Shown: positions 52,810-62,404 of the stretch, one piece after another
Numbering within the stretch: position 1 is the first letter of the stretch
Layout of the letters: every line of letters begins with the position of its first letter
Source of the DNA: Janthinobacterium sp. TB1-E2
GTDB taxonomy: Bacteria > Pseudomonadota > Gammaproteobacteria > Burkholderiales > Burkholderiaceae_D
Assembly (NCBI RefSeq): GCF_036885605.1
Contig: NZ_CP142523.1
Span: 868,001-932,000 of the forward strand
DNA length: 64,000 nucleotides
Reading direction: 5' to 3'
Made by a program: the position numbers and the translations under genes
The notes under the pieces: model-generated
Told to the model about the DNA's origin: nothing
Database searches by the model: none
Seen by the model: only the letters and a program-made list of their open reading frames with translations

Positions 52810-55377
52810 ATGTTCAAACCACTCGCCATCAGTCTTGCCATCGCCGCCGCCTTTCCCGCCGTCTCCACCATCGCCCATGCCGAGGACGACATGCTGCGCG
52901 TCAACGTCACTGGATCGAATATCCGCGTCAGCGAAAAAGAGGGGGCCAGCGCCGTGCAGGTCATCACGGCCAAGGAATTGAAAGCCAGCGGCAAGACCAG
53001 CGTGTCGGATGTGCTGCGCGCCATCTCCGCCAACAGCGGCAACAGCTACAACGAACAATATACGGGCAGTTTCTCGGCCGGCACCTCGGGCCTGTCGCTG
53101 CGCGGCATCGGCCAGAAAAATACCCTGATCCTGGTGAACGGCAAGCGCGTTGCCAGCTATGCGACGGCGCAAAACCTGCAGGAAACCTTTGTCGACCTGA
53201 ACAGCCTGCCGATGGCGGCCGTACAGCGCATCGAGGTGCTCAAGGATGGCGCCTCGTCGATCTACGGTTCCGATGCCGTGGCCGGCGTCGTCAACATCAT
53301 CCTGTACAAGGAATTCACGGGCACGGACATCACGGCGCAGTGGGGCGGCTCGACCGAAGGCACGGGCCAGCATGAAAAGAGCGCGGCGCTGCAGACGGGT
53401 TTCGGCAAGCTCGAGGAAGACGGCTACAGCCTGGTCTTCTCGATCGACGCGCAGCAGCGCGACAAGCTGCAGCAAAGCGACGTGGCGTGGATGCGCGATG
53501 CGGACTTCCGCAATCAGCAGCGTGGCGCGCTGGGCTGGGTAGCCACCAATTATGCGGGCAGCGATCCGACGCGGACCCTGGGCGGCGTGCGCGGACCGCT
53601 GCAGCTGGTCAATTATGGCGACATCACGCCCGGCAAGACGGGGCAAGTGCTCGCGTATAACCCGTCGCCGTATAAAACCCTGATCCCCGGCATCCAGCGC
53701 GTGCACACGGCCGCGCGCGCCACCTTCAAACTGAACGCGGACACGGAAGCGTACGTCGACTTGCTGCACAGTTATTCGCGCGCCGACCAGACCTTCAGCG
53801 CGCCGCTCACCGTCAACAATGCCACGCGCGTGTGGAACAACGCCACCCAGGCGCTCGACACCATCCCCGTCGTGCTGCCGGTCGGCCATCCGAACAATCC
53901 GGGCGCCACGCCCCTGCCGTTCACGGCGACCCTGTTCGACCTGGGGCCGCGCCTGAAACAGGACAAGGTCACCTTCTACCGCGCGCTGGCGGGCGTCAAA
54001 GGCACGCTGGCGGGCTGGGACTGGGATACGGCCGTGGGCCACTCGAGCAGCAAGCTGGAAGAAACCGTGCAGAACTTCGTCAACCGCTACGAATTCCAGA
54101 AGGTGCTGGCCGATGGCAGCTATAACTTCCTCGACCAGTCGCAAAACAGCGAAGCGGTGCGCAACCGCCTGCGCCTGTCGACCCTGCGTCCGGCCGAGTC
54201 GACCCTCGACACCGTCGATTTCTCGGCCGCGAAAGACCTGTGGCAATTGCCGGCCGGTCCGCTGGGCTTTGCCGCCGGTGCGCAGTGGCGCCGCGAAAAG
54301 ATGGATTCGCAAACCTCGACGGCCGTGTTGTCGGGCACGGAGCTGCGTCCGGCCATCAACATCATCAACGGTTCGCGCAGCGTGTCGGCCCTGTTTGCCG
54401 AATTCAACGTGCCCGTCGTGAAAGACCTGTCCGTCAATCTGGCGGGCCGCGCCGACCATTACAGCGATTTCGGCAATGCGTTTTCGCCGAAGGCCAGCGC
54501 GCGCTACCAGGCGGCGCCGTGGCTGCTGGTGCGCGGTACCGTGTCGCGCGGCTTCCGCGCGCCGTCGCTGCCGGAAATCACGCAAAGCACGGCCGTCAGC
54601 TACGTCAGCGTGCTCGATCCGCGCGACCCGATCACGCCCACGCAGACGCGGGGCGTGACGGCCATTACCATCGCCAATACGGCGCTGCGTCCGGAGCGCT
54701 CGAATAACCTGAACCTGGGCGTGGTGGTGTCGCCGACCAGCAGTTCGAGCATCGGCCTCGATTACTACCGCATCAAGCAGGATGGCGTGATCGGCACGGA
54801 AAGCGCCACCACCACGCTCGCCAATGAAGCGTCGGCGCCGCAGAAGATCACGCGCGATGCCGATGGCCGCATCACGACCCTGTACCGCCAGTACCGCAAC
54901 CAGGGACAGCGCGAAGTGTCGGGTATCGACCTCGACCTGCGCCAGCGCTTCGTCGACAAGGACTGGGGCAAGCTGACCCTGGCCGGCCAGTTGAGCCGCG
55001 TGCTGCGCTTTGCCGAACCGCTGTCCGACGGCGCCCCGCTCACCGATGGTGCCGGCACCAATTATTTCGGCTCGATTCCGAAATGGCGCGGTGTCACATC
55101 GGCCACGTGGGAGCAGGGCAAGTGGTCGTCCACGCTCACCTGGAACTACGTGGGCAGCTATGCGCAAAACACGCATCTCGATGAATCCGTGGCCGCCTTC
55201 AGCACGTTTGACGTGACCACCAGCTGGCAGGTCACGCCAGCGGCGAACGTCACCTTCATCGTGCAAAACCTGGCCAACAAGCGCGCGCCGTGGGATTACT
55301 CGGCCTCGGGCTTCGACTATACGCAGGCCGACCCGCGCGGCCGCTTCGCCTCGCTCAAGCTGAACTACAAGTTCTAA
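52810..55377 (+). CDS. TonB-dependent outer-membrane receptor
   Basis: 855 residues. The signal peptide (about 1-24) ends TIAHA. A TonB-box-like LRVNVTGSN follows, then the plug domain (about 40-165, with VITAKELKASGKTSVSDVLR, GLSLRGIGQKNTLILVNGKRV, IEVLKDGASSIYGSDAVAGVVNIIL), and a large beta-barrel ending in the C-terminal aromatic FASLKLNYKF. The ligand is unknown; no siderophore or vitamin gene is adjacent. Overlaps the convergent response-regulator gene by 4 bp. Confidence 0.93.
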   Translation: MFKPLAISLAIAAAFPAVSTIAHAEDDMLRVNVTGSNIRVSEKEGASAVQVITAKELKASGKTSVSDVLRAISANSGNSYNEQYTGSFSAGTSGLSLRGIGQKNTLILVNGKRVASYATAQNLQETFVDLNSLPMAAVQRIEVLKDGASSIYGSDAVAGVVNIILYKEFTGTDITAQWGGSTEGTGQHEKSAALQTGFGKLEEDGYSLVFSIDAQQRDKLQQSDVAWMRDADFRNQQRGALGWVATNYAGSDPTRTLGGVRGPLQLVNYGDITPGKTGQVLAYNPSPYKTLIPGIQRVHTAARATFKLNADTEAYVDLLHSYSRADQTFSAPLTVNNATRVWNNATQALDTIPVVLPVGHPNNPGATPLPFTATLFDLGPRLKQDKVTFYRALAGVKGTLAGWDWDTAVGHSSSKLEETVQNFVNRYEFQKVLADGSYNFLDQSQNSEAVRNRLRLSTLRPAESTLDTVDFSAAKDLWQLPAGPLGFAAGAQWRREKMDSQTSTAVLSGTELRPAINIINGSRSVSALFAEFNVPVVKDLSVNLAGRADHYSDFGNAFSPKASARYQAAPWLLVRGTVSRGFRAPSLPEITQSTAVSYVSVLDPRDPITPTQTRGVTAITIANTALRPERSNNLNLGVVVSPTSSSSIGLDYYRIKQDGVIGTESATTTLANEASAPQKITRDADGRITTLYRQYRNQGQREVSGIDLDLRQRFVDKDWGKLTLAGQLSRVLRFAEPLSDGAPLTDGAGTNYFGSIPKWRGVTSATWEQGKWSSTLTWNYVGSYAQNTHLDESVAAFSTFDVTTSWQVTPAANVTFIVQNLANKRAPWDYSASGFDYTQADPRGRFASLKLNYKF

Positions 55378-56180
55378 TGACCGTTTGACACCTGCCGCTG
55401 GCCCGTCTGTTCATGCAGGCGCTGGCGGTAGGCGCTGGGCGTGACGCCCATGCGTTCGCGGAAGGCCGTGGCGAAGTTGCCCGCGTTGTGAAAGCCGATC
55501 AGCAGGGCGATATCCTGCACGTCGATCTCGGTCTGCTGCAGCAGTTCCACGCCGCGGGCGATGCGCGCTTCACGGATGAAAGCGAAGACCGTCATGCCCG
55601 TCTGCTCGCGGAACATCAGGGTCAGCTTTTCGCGGTAGGTACCCACGCTGCGGGCGATTTCGGACAGGTTGGGCAGGCTGCCCAGGTTGTCGAGAATCAG
55701 TTGTTTGACGGCATTGACAAACACGAGGTCCGGATGCTGCTGCCGCTCGCTGACCGGGGGCGCTGTCGGTGGCGTGCTGTTGCTTCTACGCATCAATCCC
55801 AGATGGATATGGATGCGCGCGGCCAGTTCTTCCGGCAGGAAGGGCTTGGAAATGTAATCGACGCCGCCCACCTGCAAGCCCATGATGCGTTCCTTGGCGG
55901 CATCGGCGCCGCTGAGAAAGATCACGGGTATCTGTTCCGTTTCGGGATTGGCCTTGAGCAAACGGCACGCCGTGTAGCCATCCATCTCGGGCATGCGCAC
56001 GTCGAGCAGGATCAGGTCGGGATGCGTGGCCAATGCCAGCTGGTAGCCCTGGTAGCCATTGAAGGCAATGCTGAAGCGATAGGGCTGCTCGCTGAGCAGC
56101 TCCATCAGCATGCGCTGCTCGAACGCGGAATCGTCCACGAGCAGGATATTCTTTTTGATGGTTTCGCTGGTCAATGGCAT
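55374..56180 (-). CDS. Response regulator with AraC-type DNA-binding output
   Basis: 268 residues. The receiver domain (about 10-130) has the acidic pair VDDSAFE, phospho-acceptor Asp60 in LILLDVRMPEMDGY and Lys in ISKPFLP. An AraC/XylS HTH domain follows (about 155-258; LSEIARSVGTYREKLTLMFREQTGMT and IALLIGFHNAGNFATAFRERMGVTPSAYRQ). No histidine kinase is adjacent, so it is an orphan regulator. It is convergent with the TonB receptor and divergent from the pilus operon, either of which could be a target. Confidence 0.92.
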   Translation of the reverse strand: MPLTSETIKKNILLVDDSAFEQRMLMELLSEQPYRFSIAFNGYQGYQLALATHPDLILLDVRMPEMDGYTACRLLKANPETEQIPVIFLSGADAAKERIMGLQVGGVDYISKPFLPEELAARIHIHLGLMRRSNSTPPTAPPVSERQQHPDLVFVNAVKQLILDNLGSLPNLSEIARSVGTYREKLTLMFREQTGMTVFAFIREARIARGVELLQQTEIDVQDIALLIGFHNAGNFATAFRERMGVTPSAYRQRLHEQTGQRQVSNGH

Positions 56181-56529
56181 GGCATGGATGACTTAACCAA
56201 ATAGCAAGTTGTTGCTTATTATGCCCTGCTTTTTCTTTTTTTTCTGCTTTTCTCGTGTTTCAAAAGATGTTTCTCCGCCAGAAGAAGCGCGGATTTCCCA
56301 GATCGCCAATAATTCGCTCATGCATTGATTTTAAGCAATGTCGATTGCCAAAAAATCTGTTTTGCAAATGCTGCAAACAATGCCGGAGTCCCCGGGTTCC
56401 TGACTCTCGGCACAAGTTTTTTGTCGTCCTGGTTTGCGTGCCCGAGAAAACGCCGGCAATACCGTGACTATCCTCGATGCCCTTCATATTGGTGGGCTCA
56501 TTAATGATGTTCCATCATCAGGAGGTATC
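56181..56529. other. AT-rich non-coding region between response regulator and pilus operon
   Basis: 349 bp with clearly lower GC than the flanks and poly-T/A stretches. A small atgatg/catcat hairpin lies just before the pilin ribosome-binding site. It should hold the divergent promoters, but no convincing -35/-10 pair was identified and no gene is supported. Confidence 0.5.
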
Positions 56530-57060
56530 ATGTTGCGAGTTATTTTTCCCCGCCTTATCGTTGCCGCCAGCGTGGCGGTTGCCGCCACGGCGTTCCTGCC
56601 GCGTAGCGCCGACGCCGCCGTGTATCTGAATGGCAGCGCCACCACCACCTTTGACGTCACCCTGAAAATCATCGCCAATTGCACCATCGCGGCGGCCAAT
56701 CTCGACTTTGGCCAAAGTCAGGGTGTACTGGCTACTGCCGTTAACGTCAATACGACCGTGAATGTCACCTGCACCAATACCACGCTGTATAACGTGGGCC
56801 TGACGGCCGGCTCGGGCACGGGATCGAGCGGCACCACGCGCTATATGAGCGGCACGGGCGGCAACCTGGGGACGGTGCAGTTCAATCTGTACCAGACGGC
56901 CGGCAGCACCTTGTGGGGCGATACCCAGGGCACGAATACCGTCGGCGGCACCGGCAACGGTTCATCGCAGCCGATCACGGTGTACGGCAATATTCCGCCG
57001 CAAGCGACACCGGCGCCCGATACCTACAAGTCGACCATCACGGCCACCGTGTACTTTTAA
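56530..57060 (+). CDS. Spore coat U domain (SCPU) pilin, CsuA/B-like major subunit
   Basis: 176 residues. Signal peptide about 1-30 (LPRSADA). The SCPU domain has Cys in KIIANCTIAAANLDFG and TVNVTCTNTTLYNVGL, which form the family disulfide, and the C-terminal strand KSTITATVYF for donor-strand exchange. It starts at an ATG behind a perfect aggaggt site. First gene of an archaic (sigma-class) chaperone-usher operon. Confidence 0.9.
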   Translation: MLRVIFPRLIVAASVAVAATAFLPRSADAAVYLNGSATTTFDVTLKIIANCTIAAANLDFGQSQGVLATAVNVNTTVNVTCTNTTLYNVGLTAGSGTGSSGTTRYMSGTGGNLGTVQFNLYQTAGSTLWGDTQGTNTVGGTGNGSSQPITVYGNIPPQATPAPDTYKSTITATVYF

Positions 57061-57072
57061 GCCAGGCGCTGC

Positions 57073-57801
57073 GTGAAGGCCGGTGCTGTTTCCCTGATGA
57101 AAAGCGTGCTGGCGCTGCTGGCCTGCTGTGCGGCGGGCGCACACGGCGCCAATCTGCAGATTTCGCCGGTGACGCTCAATTTGCGCGCGCCACAGAATGC
57201 GGCCGGCATCAGCCTGCAAAACCTCGGCGACCAGCCCATCTACGGACAGGTGCGGGTGTTCGCCTGGGAGCAGCGCGATGGCGAGGAAACCCTGGCGCCG
57301 ACGCAGGAACTGGTGGCCAGTCCGCCGATCGTGGAAATCGCCGCCAACAGCCGGCAGACCATCCGCCTCGTGCGTGCCCAGGCCGGTCTTGTGGTGCAGG
57401 AAAAGACGTATCGCGTGCTCATCGATGAAGTCAGCCGCGAAGATGGAGCGGGCCGCAGCGGCATCGATATCCGCTTGCGCTATTCGGTGCCCGTGTTCGT
57501 GCTGCCGGCCGGTGCGCCGGGCAAGGAAATACTCGACTGGCAAGTGTTTCGCGAGCGGGGCGAGTGGATGTTGCGTGTCAAGAACAGCGGCAATTTCCAT
57601 GCACAGATCGGTGCGATGACGTTGACGAACCAGGCGGGCAAGGAATTTGTCATCAGCAAGGGGCTGTTTGGTTATGTCCTGGCGGCACGCATGCGCGTCT
57701 GGCGCTTGCCCGTCGCCAGGGAGGCCGAACTGGATGGACCGTTGAGTATTGCGGCAAACGTGAATGCAAAGGCGCTCGTTGCCACGAATTCGACACCTTG
57801 A
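57073..57801 (+). CDS. Periplasmic pilus chaperone (PapD-like, CsuC type)
   Basis: 242 residues with a signal peptide ending GAHGA. Two Ig-like domains: conserved LQISPVTLNLRAPQNAAGISLQNLG, and SRQTIRLVRAQ (the subunit-binding basic region) with the G1-strand-like IDIRLRYSVPVFVLP. It ferries SCPU subunits to the usher. The GTG at 57073 gives eight extra residues over the ATG at 57097; both are possible. 12 bp after the pilin. Confidence 0.9.
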   Translation: MKAGAVSLMKSVLALLACCAAGAHGANLQISPVTLNLRAPQNAAGISLQNLGDQPIYGQVRVFAWEQRDGEETLAPTQELVASPPIVEIAANSRQTIRLVRAQAGLVVQEKTYRVLIDEVSREDGAGRSGIDIRLRYSVPVFVLPAGAPGKEILDWQVFRERGEWMLRVKNSGNFHAQIGAMTLTNQAGKEFVISKGLFGYVLAARMRVWRLPVAREAELDGPLSIAANVNAKALVATNSTP

Positions 57802-57847
57802 ACCGGGCCGCCATGGCGGGCGGGCTTGCCGCGAACCGGGTTAAACC

Positions 57848-60196
57848 ATGAGACGCGCACTGGCATCCTTGCTGTTGCTGTTGCTGGCCATGGCACCGGT
57901 GGCCAGGGCCGATGGATCGGCCGCCGAAACGGGCGCCGATCCGGGACCGGCCAGCTTGCCGAGCGATCCGATGGCGCCGAATGAACTGTATCTGGAGGTG
58001 ACTGTGAATGCTGAATCAACCGGGCTGATCTTGCGCTTTACCCAGGTGGGCAAAGGCTTGCGCAGCAGTGTGGCGAACTTGCAGCAGCTGGGGCTGGACC
58101 CGGCGCGCCTGTCCGCACCCGGTCAGACCGAGGTGGCGCTTGATGCGATTCCCGGACTCAGCTATGACTATGATGCGGCGCGCCAGAGCGTGTCGCTGCA
58201 GGTGGCGGACGACTTGCGCTCGCCGTACCGCATCAACGCGCGCCTGGCTCCGCAGACGCCGCCGTCACGCGTCACGCCCGGCGCCGTCCTCAATTACGAA
58301 GCCTATGCGGAACTGGGCCGGACGCGGCGCGCCGCCATCTTCAACGACTTGCGCTATTTCAATGACAGTGGCGTGTTCAGCAATACCGGCACCGTGAACC
58401 TGGGGTCGGACCAGCGCAAATACATGCGCTTTGACACGTTCTGGAGCCATGCCGATCCCGAGACCCTGCAGACGTGGCAAGTGGGCGACCTGATTTCGTC
58501 TTCGCTCAGCTGGAGCCGCGCCGTGCGCGTGGGCGGCGTGCAGTGGCGCAAGAATTTCCAGCTGCGCCCCGACCTGCTGACCTTTCCCGTCGCCTCCGTC
58601 GATGGCACGGCGCTCGTGCCCTCATCGCTGAGCCTGTACGTCAATGGCGTGCAGCAATATGCTGCCAGCGTGCCCAGCGGTCCGTTCGTGCTGAACCAGG
58701 TGGCCGGCATCAATGGCGCCGGGCAAGCCACCCTCATCACGCGCGATGCCCTGGGGCGCAGCGTGACGACCGTGCTGCCCCTGTATGTCGATACGCGCAT
58801 GCTGGCTGCCGGCTTGAGCGATTATTCGGTCGAGGCGGGCGCCGTGCGGCGCGACTATGGCCGCCGGCTGTTCGGCTATGAGCGGCAGCTCGTTGCCAGC
58901 GCTTCCGTCCGCCATGGCGTCAGCGACAGCTTCACGATTGAAGGCCATGCGGAACTGGCTGCCGGCCTGTATCAGGCGGGGGCGGGCGCGCTGGTGCGGC
59001 TGGGCCAGGCAGGCGTGCTCAGCGGATCGCTGTCGGCCAGTGCCGGCCACAGCCTTGGCGTGCAGCTGGGCGCAGGCTACCAATACATGGGGCCGCGCTT
59101 CAGCGTCGACGTGCAAAGCGTGCGCGCCAGTGCCGGATTCGGCGACCTGGCCTCGCGCGACGGCAGTCCCGTGGTGCGCGCGGCGGACCGCTTTACCGTA
59201 AGTTTGCCCTTGCCGGCGGGAAGCAGCATCAGCAGCAGCTATATCCGCTACCGCGCACCGGGCGCACCGTCATCGAAGCTGGCCACCCTGGGCTATTCAG
59301 CCACCCTGTTGCACGGCCTGTTCCTGAACGCCAGCCTGTTCCAGGATTTGCGGCAACGCGAGAAGCGGGGATTTTATGTCGGCCTGAGCATGGCCTTCGA
59401 CAATAATCTGTCCATCAGCACGAGCGCCAGCCGGCAAAACGGCGAGAGCGGCCGCAGCGTCAGCGCGCAGCGCGCGGCGGACTTTGGCGGCGGCTTCGGC
59501 TGGAACTTGCAGGCAGGCACGGTGGGCGGCAATACCTACCGGCAGGCGCAAGTGGAATACCTGGGCAATGACGGTCGAGTGAGCGCGCGCACGCAAAGCA
59601 GCAGCATGGGCAATGCCTCCTCGCTGGGCGCGGCCGGCGCGCTGGTGCTGATGGATGGCCATGTCGAGACGACGCGCCAGGTGGGTAATGGTTTTGCGCT
59701 GGTCTCCACTGGCGGCGTGGGCAATATTCCTGTGCTGCATGAAAACCGCCAGATCGGCGTGACGGGCGGGAGCGGCTATCTGTTGGTGCCGAATTTGAAT
59801 CCCTATGGCAATAACCAGATCAGCATCGCCACGGATGAACTCGAAGTCGACGCGCGCGTACCCGTGACCAATATGACGGTTGTACCGCAACACCTGGCCG
59901 GCGTGCTGGCGGCCTTTCCCGTCGAACGCTACAGCGCCGCCACCGTCATCGTGCAGGGCGCCGATGGCAAGCCGCTGGCCACGGGCTTGCCCGTGCTGCA
60001 TGTGCAAAGCGGCAAGCAGACGGTCGTGGGCTTTGACGGTATCATTTTCGTCGACGATCTGCGCGAACAGAATCAATTGCAAGTGGGCGAGGGCGACAGC
60101 GCGTGCACGGTCGGCTTTGCGTATGTGCGTCCGGCCGCGGGCGGCTTGCCCGTGATCGGGCCGTTGCGCTGCGCTGCCACCGGAGGAGGCCGCTGA
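57848..60196 (+). CDS. Outer-membrane fimbrial usher (FimD/PapC family, CsuD type)
   Basis: 782 residues with signal peptide (about 1-21). An N-terminal domain is followed by a 24-strand barrel with the plug (VASVDGTALVPSSLSLYVNGVQQYA region) and C-terminal domains (DELEVDARVPVTNMTVVPQ, GKQTVVGFDGIIFVDDL, ending in CTVGFAYV). It assembles and secretes the pilus fibre. The stop overlaps the next start (TGATG). Confidence 0.93.
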   Translation: MRRALASLLLLLLAMAPVARADGSAAETGADPGPASLPSDPMAPNELYLEVTVNAESTGLILRFTQVGKGLRSSVANLQQLGLDPARLSAPGQTEVALDAIPGLSYDYDAARQSVSLQVADDLRSPYRINARLAPQTPPSRVTPGAVLNYEAYAELGRTRRAAIFNDLRYFNDSGVFSNTGTVNLGSDQRKYMRFDTFWSHADPETLQTWQVGDLISSSLSWSRAVRVGGVQWRKNFQLRPDLLTFPVASVDGTALVPSSLSLYVNGVQQYAASVPSGPFVLNQVAGINGAGQATLITRDALGRSVTTVLPLYVDTRMLAAGLSDYSVEAGAVRRDYGRRLFGYERQLVASASVRHGVSDSFTIEGHAELAAGLYQAGAGALVRLGQAGVLSGSLSASAGHSLGVQLGAGYQYMGPRFSVDVQSVRASAGFGDLASRDGSPVVRAADRFTVSLPLPAGSSISSSYIRYRAPGAPSSKLATLGYSATLLHGLFLNASLFQDLRQREKRGFYVGLSMAFDNNLSISTSASRQNGESGRSVSAQRAADFGGGFGWNLQAGTVGGNTYRQAQVEYLGNDGRVSARTQSSSMGNASSLGAAGALVLMDGHVETTRQVGNGFALVSTGGVGNIPVLHENRQIGVTGGSGYLLVPNLNPYGNNQISIATDELEVDARVPVTNMTVVPQHLAGVLAAFPVERYSAATVIVQGADGKPLATGLPVLHVQSGKQTVVGFDGIIFVDDLREQNQLQVGEGDSACTVGFAYVRPAAGGLPVIGPLRCAATGGGR

Positions 60197-61203
60197 TGCG
60201 CCGCCTGCTGCCATGGCTGACCTTGCTGCTGGGCTGCGCCTGGGGTAGTGTGGCGCAGGCGGCCGATACCTGCACGGTCAGCATGACGAATATCAATTTC
60301 GGCTCCGTCAGCCCGATTTCCGGCACCGATTACGTGGCGCAGGCCACGGGCACCTTCAGCTGCCTGTTTTCGTCGCTGAACCTGGGACAGTTGCTTACGC
60401 CCAATGCGCAAGTGTGCATCTCGCTGGGGCTGGGCACGAATTCCACCTCGGCCCTGCCGCGCAAGCTGGGCAATGGCAGCAACCGCATGGAGTACAACGT
60501 GTACGTGGACAGTTCATATGCGACGGCGAAGATCTGGGGCGGCGCCGGCGTGGCGGGCGCGCCATCGACCTTCGGCATGACCCTGTCTGCCGGCTTGCTG
60601 GCCCCGCCAGGCACGTATTCCACCACCTTTACCGTGTACGCGAAGATTCCTGCCGGCACGGCCCTGGCCGCCGTACCCACGGTCGCCAACGCCAATACCG
60701 TCTATGCGTCGAGCTTTGCCGGCGTGGGCACCTACACGTACACGACGTATGGCCTCGTCAACCTGCAGGGGTGCTCGGCCACCAGCGGCAGCTTCGGTTT
60801 CACGGTAAGTGCCACGGCCGTCAACGACTGCACCATCGCGGCCAGCCCGATGGCGTTCGCCAACGCCTCCATCCTGACGGGCAACTTGCGCAGCACCAGC
60901 ACCTTGTCCGTGCGCTGCGTGAATAACAACGCCTATCAGATTGCCCTGAACGGCGGCAGCGTGGCGGCCAATGTGGCCAACCGGCAAATGAAAAACCTCT
61001 TAACGACGGACAAGGTCAGCTACCTGCTGTCATCCACGCTCGATGGCGCGCCCTGGGGCGATGGCACGGCAGGCACGAGCATGGTGACGGGCACGGGCAC
61101 GGGCGCCAGCGTGCCGCTGACGATTTACGGCCGCGTGCCGGCGCAGGTGTCGCCGCGCCCCGGCGACTACAAGGACACGGTGACGGCAACGATTTATTTT
61201 TAG
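60196..61203 (+). CDS. Two-domain SCPU tip adhesin (CsuE-like)
   Basis: 335 residues: signal peptide (about 1-22), then two SCPU domains (about 23-185, CTVSMTNINFGSVSPISGTD; and about 195-335, CTIAASPMAFANASILTG) ending in KDTVTATIYF. A double domain in the last gene of an archaic operon is typical of the tip adhesin. Its start is coupled to the usher. Its end overlaps the antisense mini-SCPU gene by 4 bp. Confidence 0.88.
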   Translation: MRRLLPWLTLLLGCAWGSVAQAADTCTVSMTNINFGSVSPISGTDYVAQATGTFSCLFSSLNLGQLLTPNAQVCISLGLGTNSTSALPRKLGNGSNRMEYNVYVDSSYATAKIWGGAGVAGAPSTFGMTLSAGLLAPPGTYSTTFTVYAKIPAGTALAAVPTVANANTVYASSFAGVGTYTYTTYGLVNLQGCSATSGSFGFTVSATAVNDCTIAASPMAFANASILTGNLRSTSTLSVRCVNNNAYQIALNGGSVAANVANRQMKNLLTTDKVSYLLSSTLDGAPWGDGTAGTSMVTGTGTGASVPLTIYGRVPAQVSPRPGDYKDTVTATIYF

Positions 61204-61436
61204 AACGTGACGGTAACGAGGCCGGTGCCCGATGGCGTCGCCTGCTGGTGCAGCAGATAAGGCGTGTTGTGCTGGCAGCGTACCTGGGTGATGTTGCGCT
61301 GCGAGATGATGGTGCACGCTTCCTGCACGACGAAGGTGGCCTGCAGCGTTGCGGAAGCGGCGGTACCGGCGGTGGTGGTCTGGCAAAGGGACAGGGCGAG
61401 CAGGGCAGGCAGTACGGCAAGCTTCAAAGGGGTCAT
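61200..61436 (-). CDS. Miniature SCPU-like secreted protein, opposite to the pilus operon
   Basis: 78 residues with a signal peptide (MTPLKLAVLPALLALSLCQ, cleavage near TAGTA). The mature part keeps only the ends of a SCPU domain: ATFVVQEACTII, VRCQHNTPYLLHQ and the last strand TGLVTVTF, with the middle missing. The two cysteines match those of the SCPU disulfide. It could be a remnant of a pilin gene or a tiny competitor or cap subunit. I start it at the internal ATG because the frame upstream has no signal peptide. Confidence 0.55.
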   Translation of the reverse strand: MTPLKLAVLPALLALSLCQTTTAGTAASATLQATFVVQEACTIISQRNITQVRCQHNTPYLLHQQATPSGTGLVTVTF

Positions 61437-61552
61437 CGTGAACGCATCGAGTGAAAAACGGGCGTGGGCAGCAGCGCCGGAAGGCGTGGCTGGCACCGTT
61501 TTTCGCACCGGGATTGGGAGAGCAGAACCAGCCATGATTGTACTTGAACAAG

Positions 61553-61609
61553 GAAAGTGTGAGTTTTCGCGTATTTTCAGCCCGCCGCAGGGGCAAGCAG
61601 CTCACTTTC
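61553..61609. promoter_or_regulatory. Spaced inverted repeat upstream of the HxlR gene
   Basis: gaaagtgtgag (61553-61563) and ctcactttc (61601-61609) in the 250-bp gap. Possible operator of HxlR; nothing else is recognised in the gap. Confidence 0.3.
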
Positions 61610-61689
61610 AAAATGATAGTAACTAAGTTTCCGTGTTGCAACTGAAATTTTTTTCGATTGTTGTGTTGAATCAATGTGAGGAGATGGCC

Positions 61690-62247
61690 ATGAAACATAC
61701 CAACTTTAATAATTTGCCTTGCCCGATTGCGCGCAGCCTGGGCAAGGTGGGCGAATGGTGGAGCATCCTCATCCTGCGCGAAGCGTTTTACGGCAAGACG
61801 CGCTTCGACGAATTTGAAAAAAGCCTCAAGATCGCCCCCACCATCCTGACGCGCCGCCTGGCCGACCTGGTGGAAGGCGGCTTGATGACGCGCCGCCTGT
61901 ATTGCGCCAAGCCGCCTCGCTACGACTATGTGCTGACCAAGTCCGGGCGCGCCTTCAAGCCCGTCTTGCTGGCGTTTATCGCCTGGGGAAATGAAAACTT
62001 TGCGCCCGAAGGCGCCAGCCTCGTCATCGCCAGCCGCGATACGGGCCTGGCCGCCGATCCGGTGCTGGTCGACGCCACGACGGGCTTGCCCATCAATGAC
62101 GAGTATTACGCGTTCGCACCAGGGCCTGCCGCCAGCGACAGCATGCGCAGCATCATCCTCGATGCGGAAAAAAGCAGCGGCATCGCGCCCAAGCCGAAGG
62201 CGCCGGCCGCCAACCGCGGCTGGGTGGCGGAAGGGCATCTGGCCTGA
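61690..62247 (+). CDS. HxlR family transcriptional regulator
   Basis: 185 residues with the winged-helix domain (about 10-100): CPIARSLGKVGEWWSILILREAF, FDEFEKSLKIAPTILTRRLADLV, GLMTRRLY, then a C-terminal extension of about 80 residues. I use the ATG at 61690, six bases after gaggag; two upstream methionines are less well placed. HxlR proteins sense oxidants or aldehydes, often through the N-terminal Cys. The target is unknown. Confidence 0.88.
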   Translation: MKHTNFNNLPCPIARSLGKVGEWWSILILREAFYGKTRFDEFEKSLKIAPTILTRRLADLVEGGLMTRRLYCAKPPRYDYVLTKSGRAFKPVLLAFIAWGNENFAPEGASLVIASRDTGLAADPVLVDATTGLPINDEYYAFAPGPAASDSMRSIILDAEKSSGIAPKPKAPAANRGWVAEGHLA

Positions 62248-62404
62248 AGACGCGCTGGCGGAGGTGCGCCGAGTTTGGCGCAAAGCAAGACGGACTGCAC
62301 GGCATGGCGCTACCGTCGCACTATGCAATGCAAGTGCGGCGCAGGCCCGGCTGTGCAGGGTGAGGCGCCATCCGTGACCCGATGTCCGTTGAAGGAGTAC
62401 TGCG

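Noticed and set aside
52708..55266. 852-codon minus-strand frame opposite the TonB receptor
   Set aside because: Shadow frame; the plus strand has signal peptide, plug and barrel signatures.
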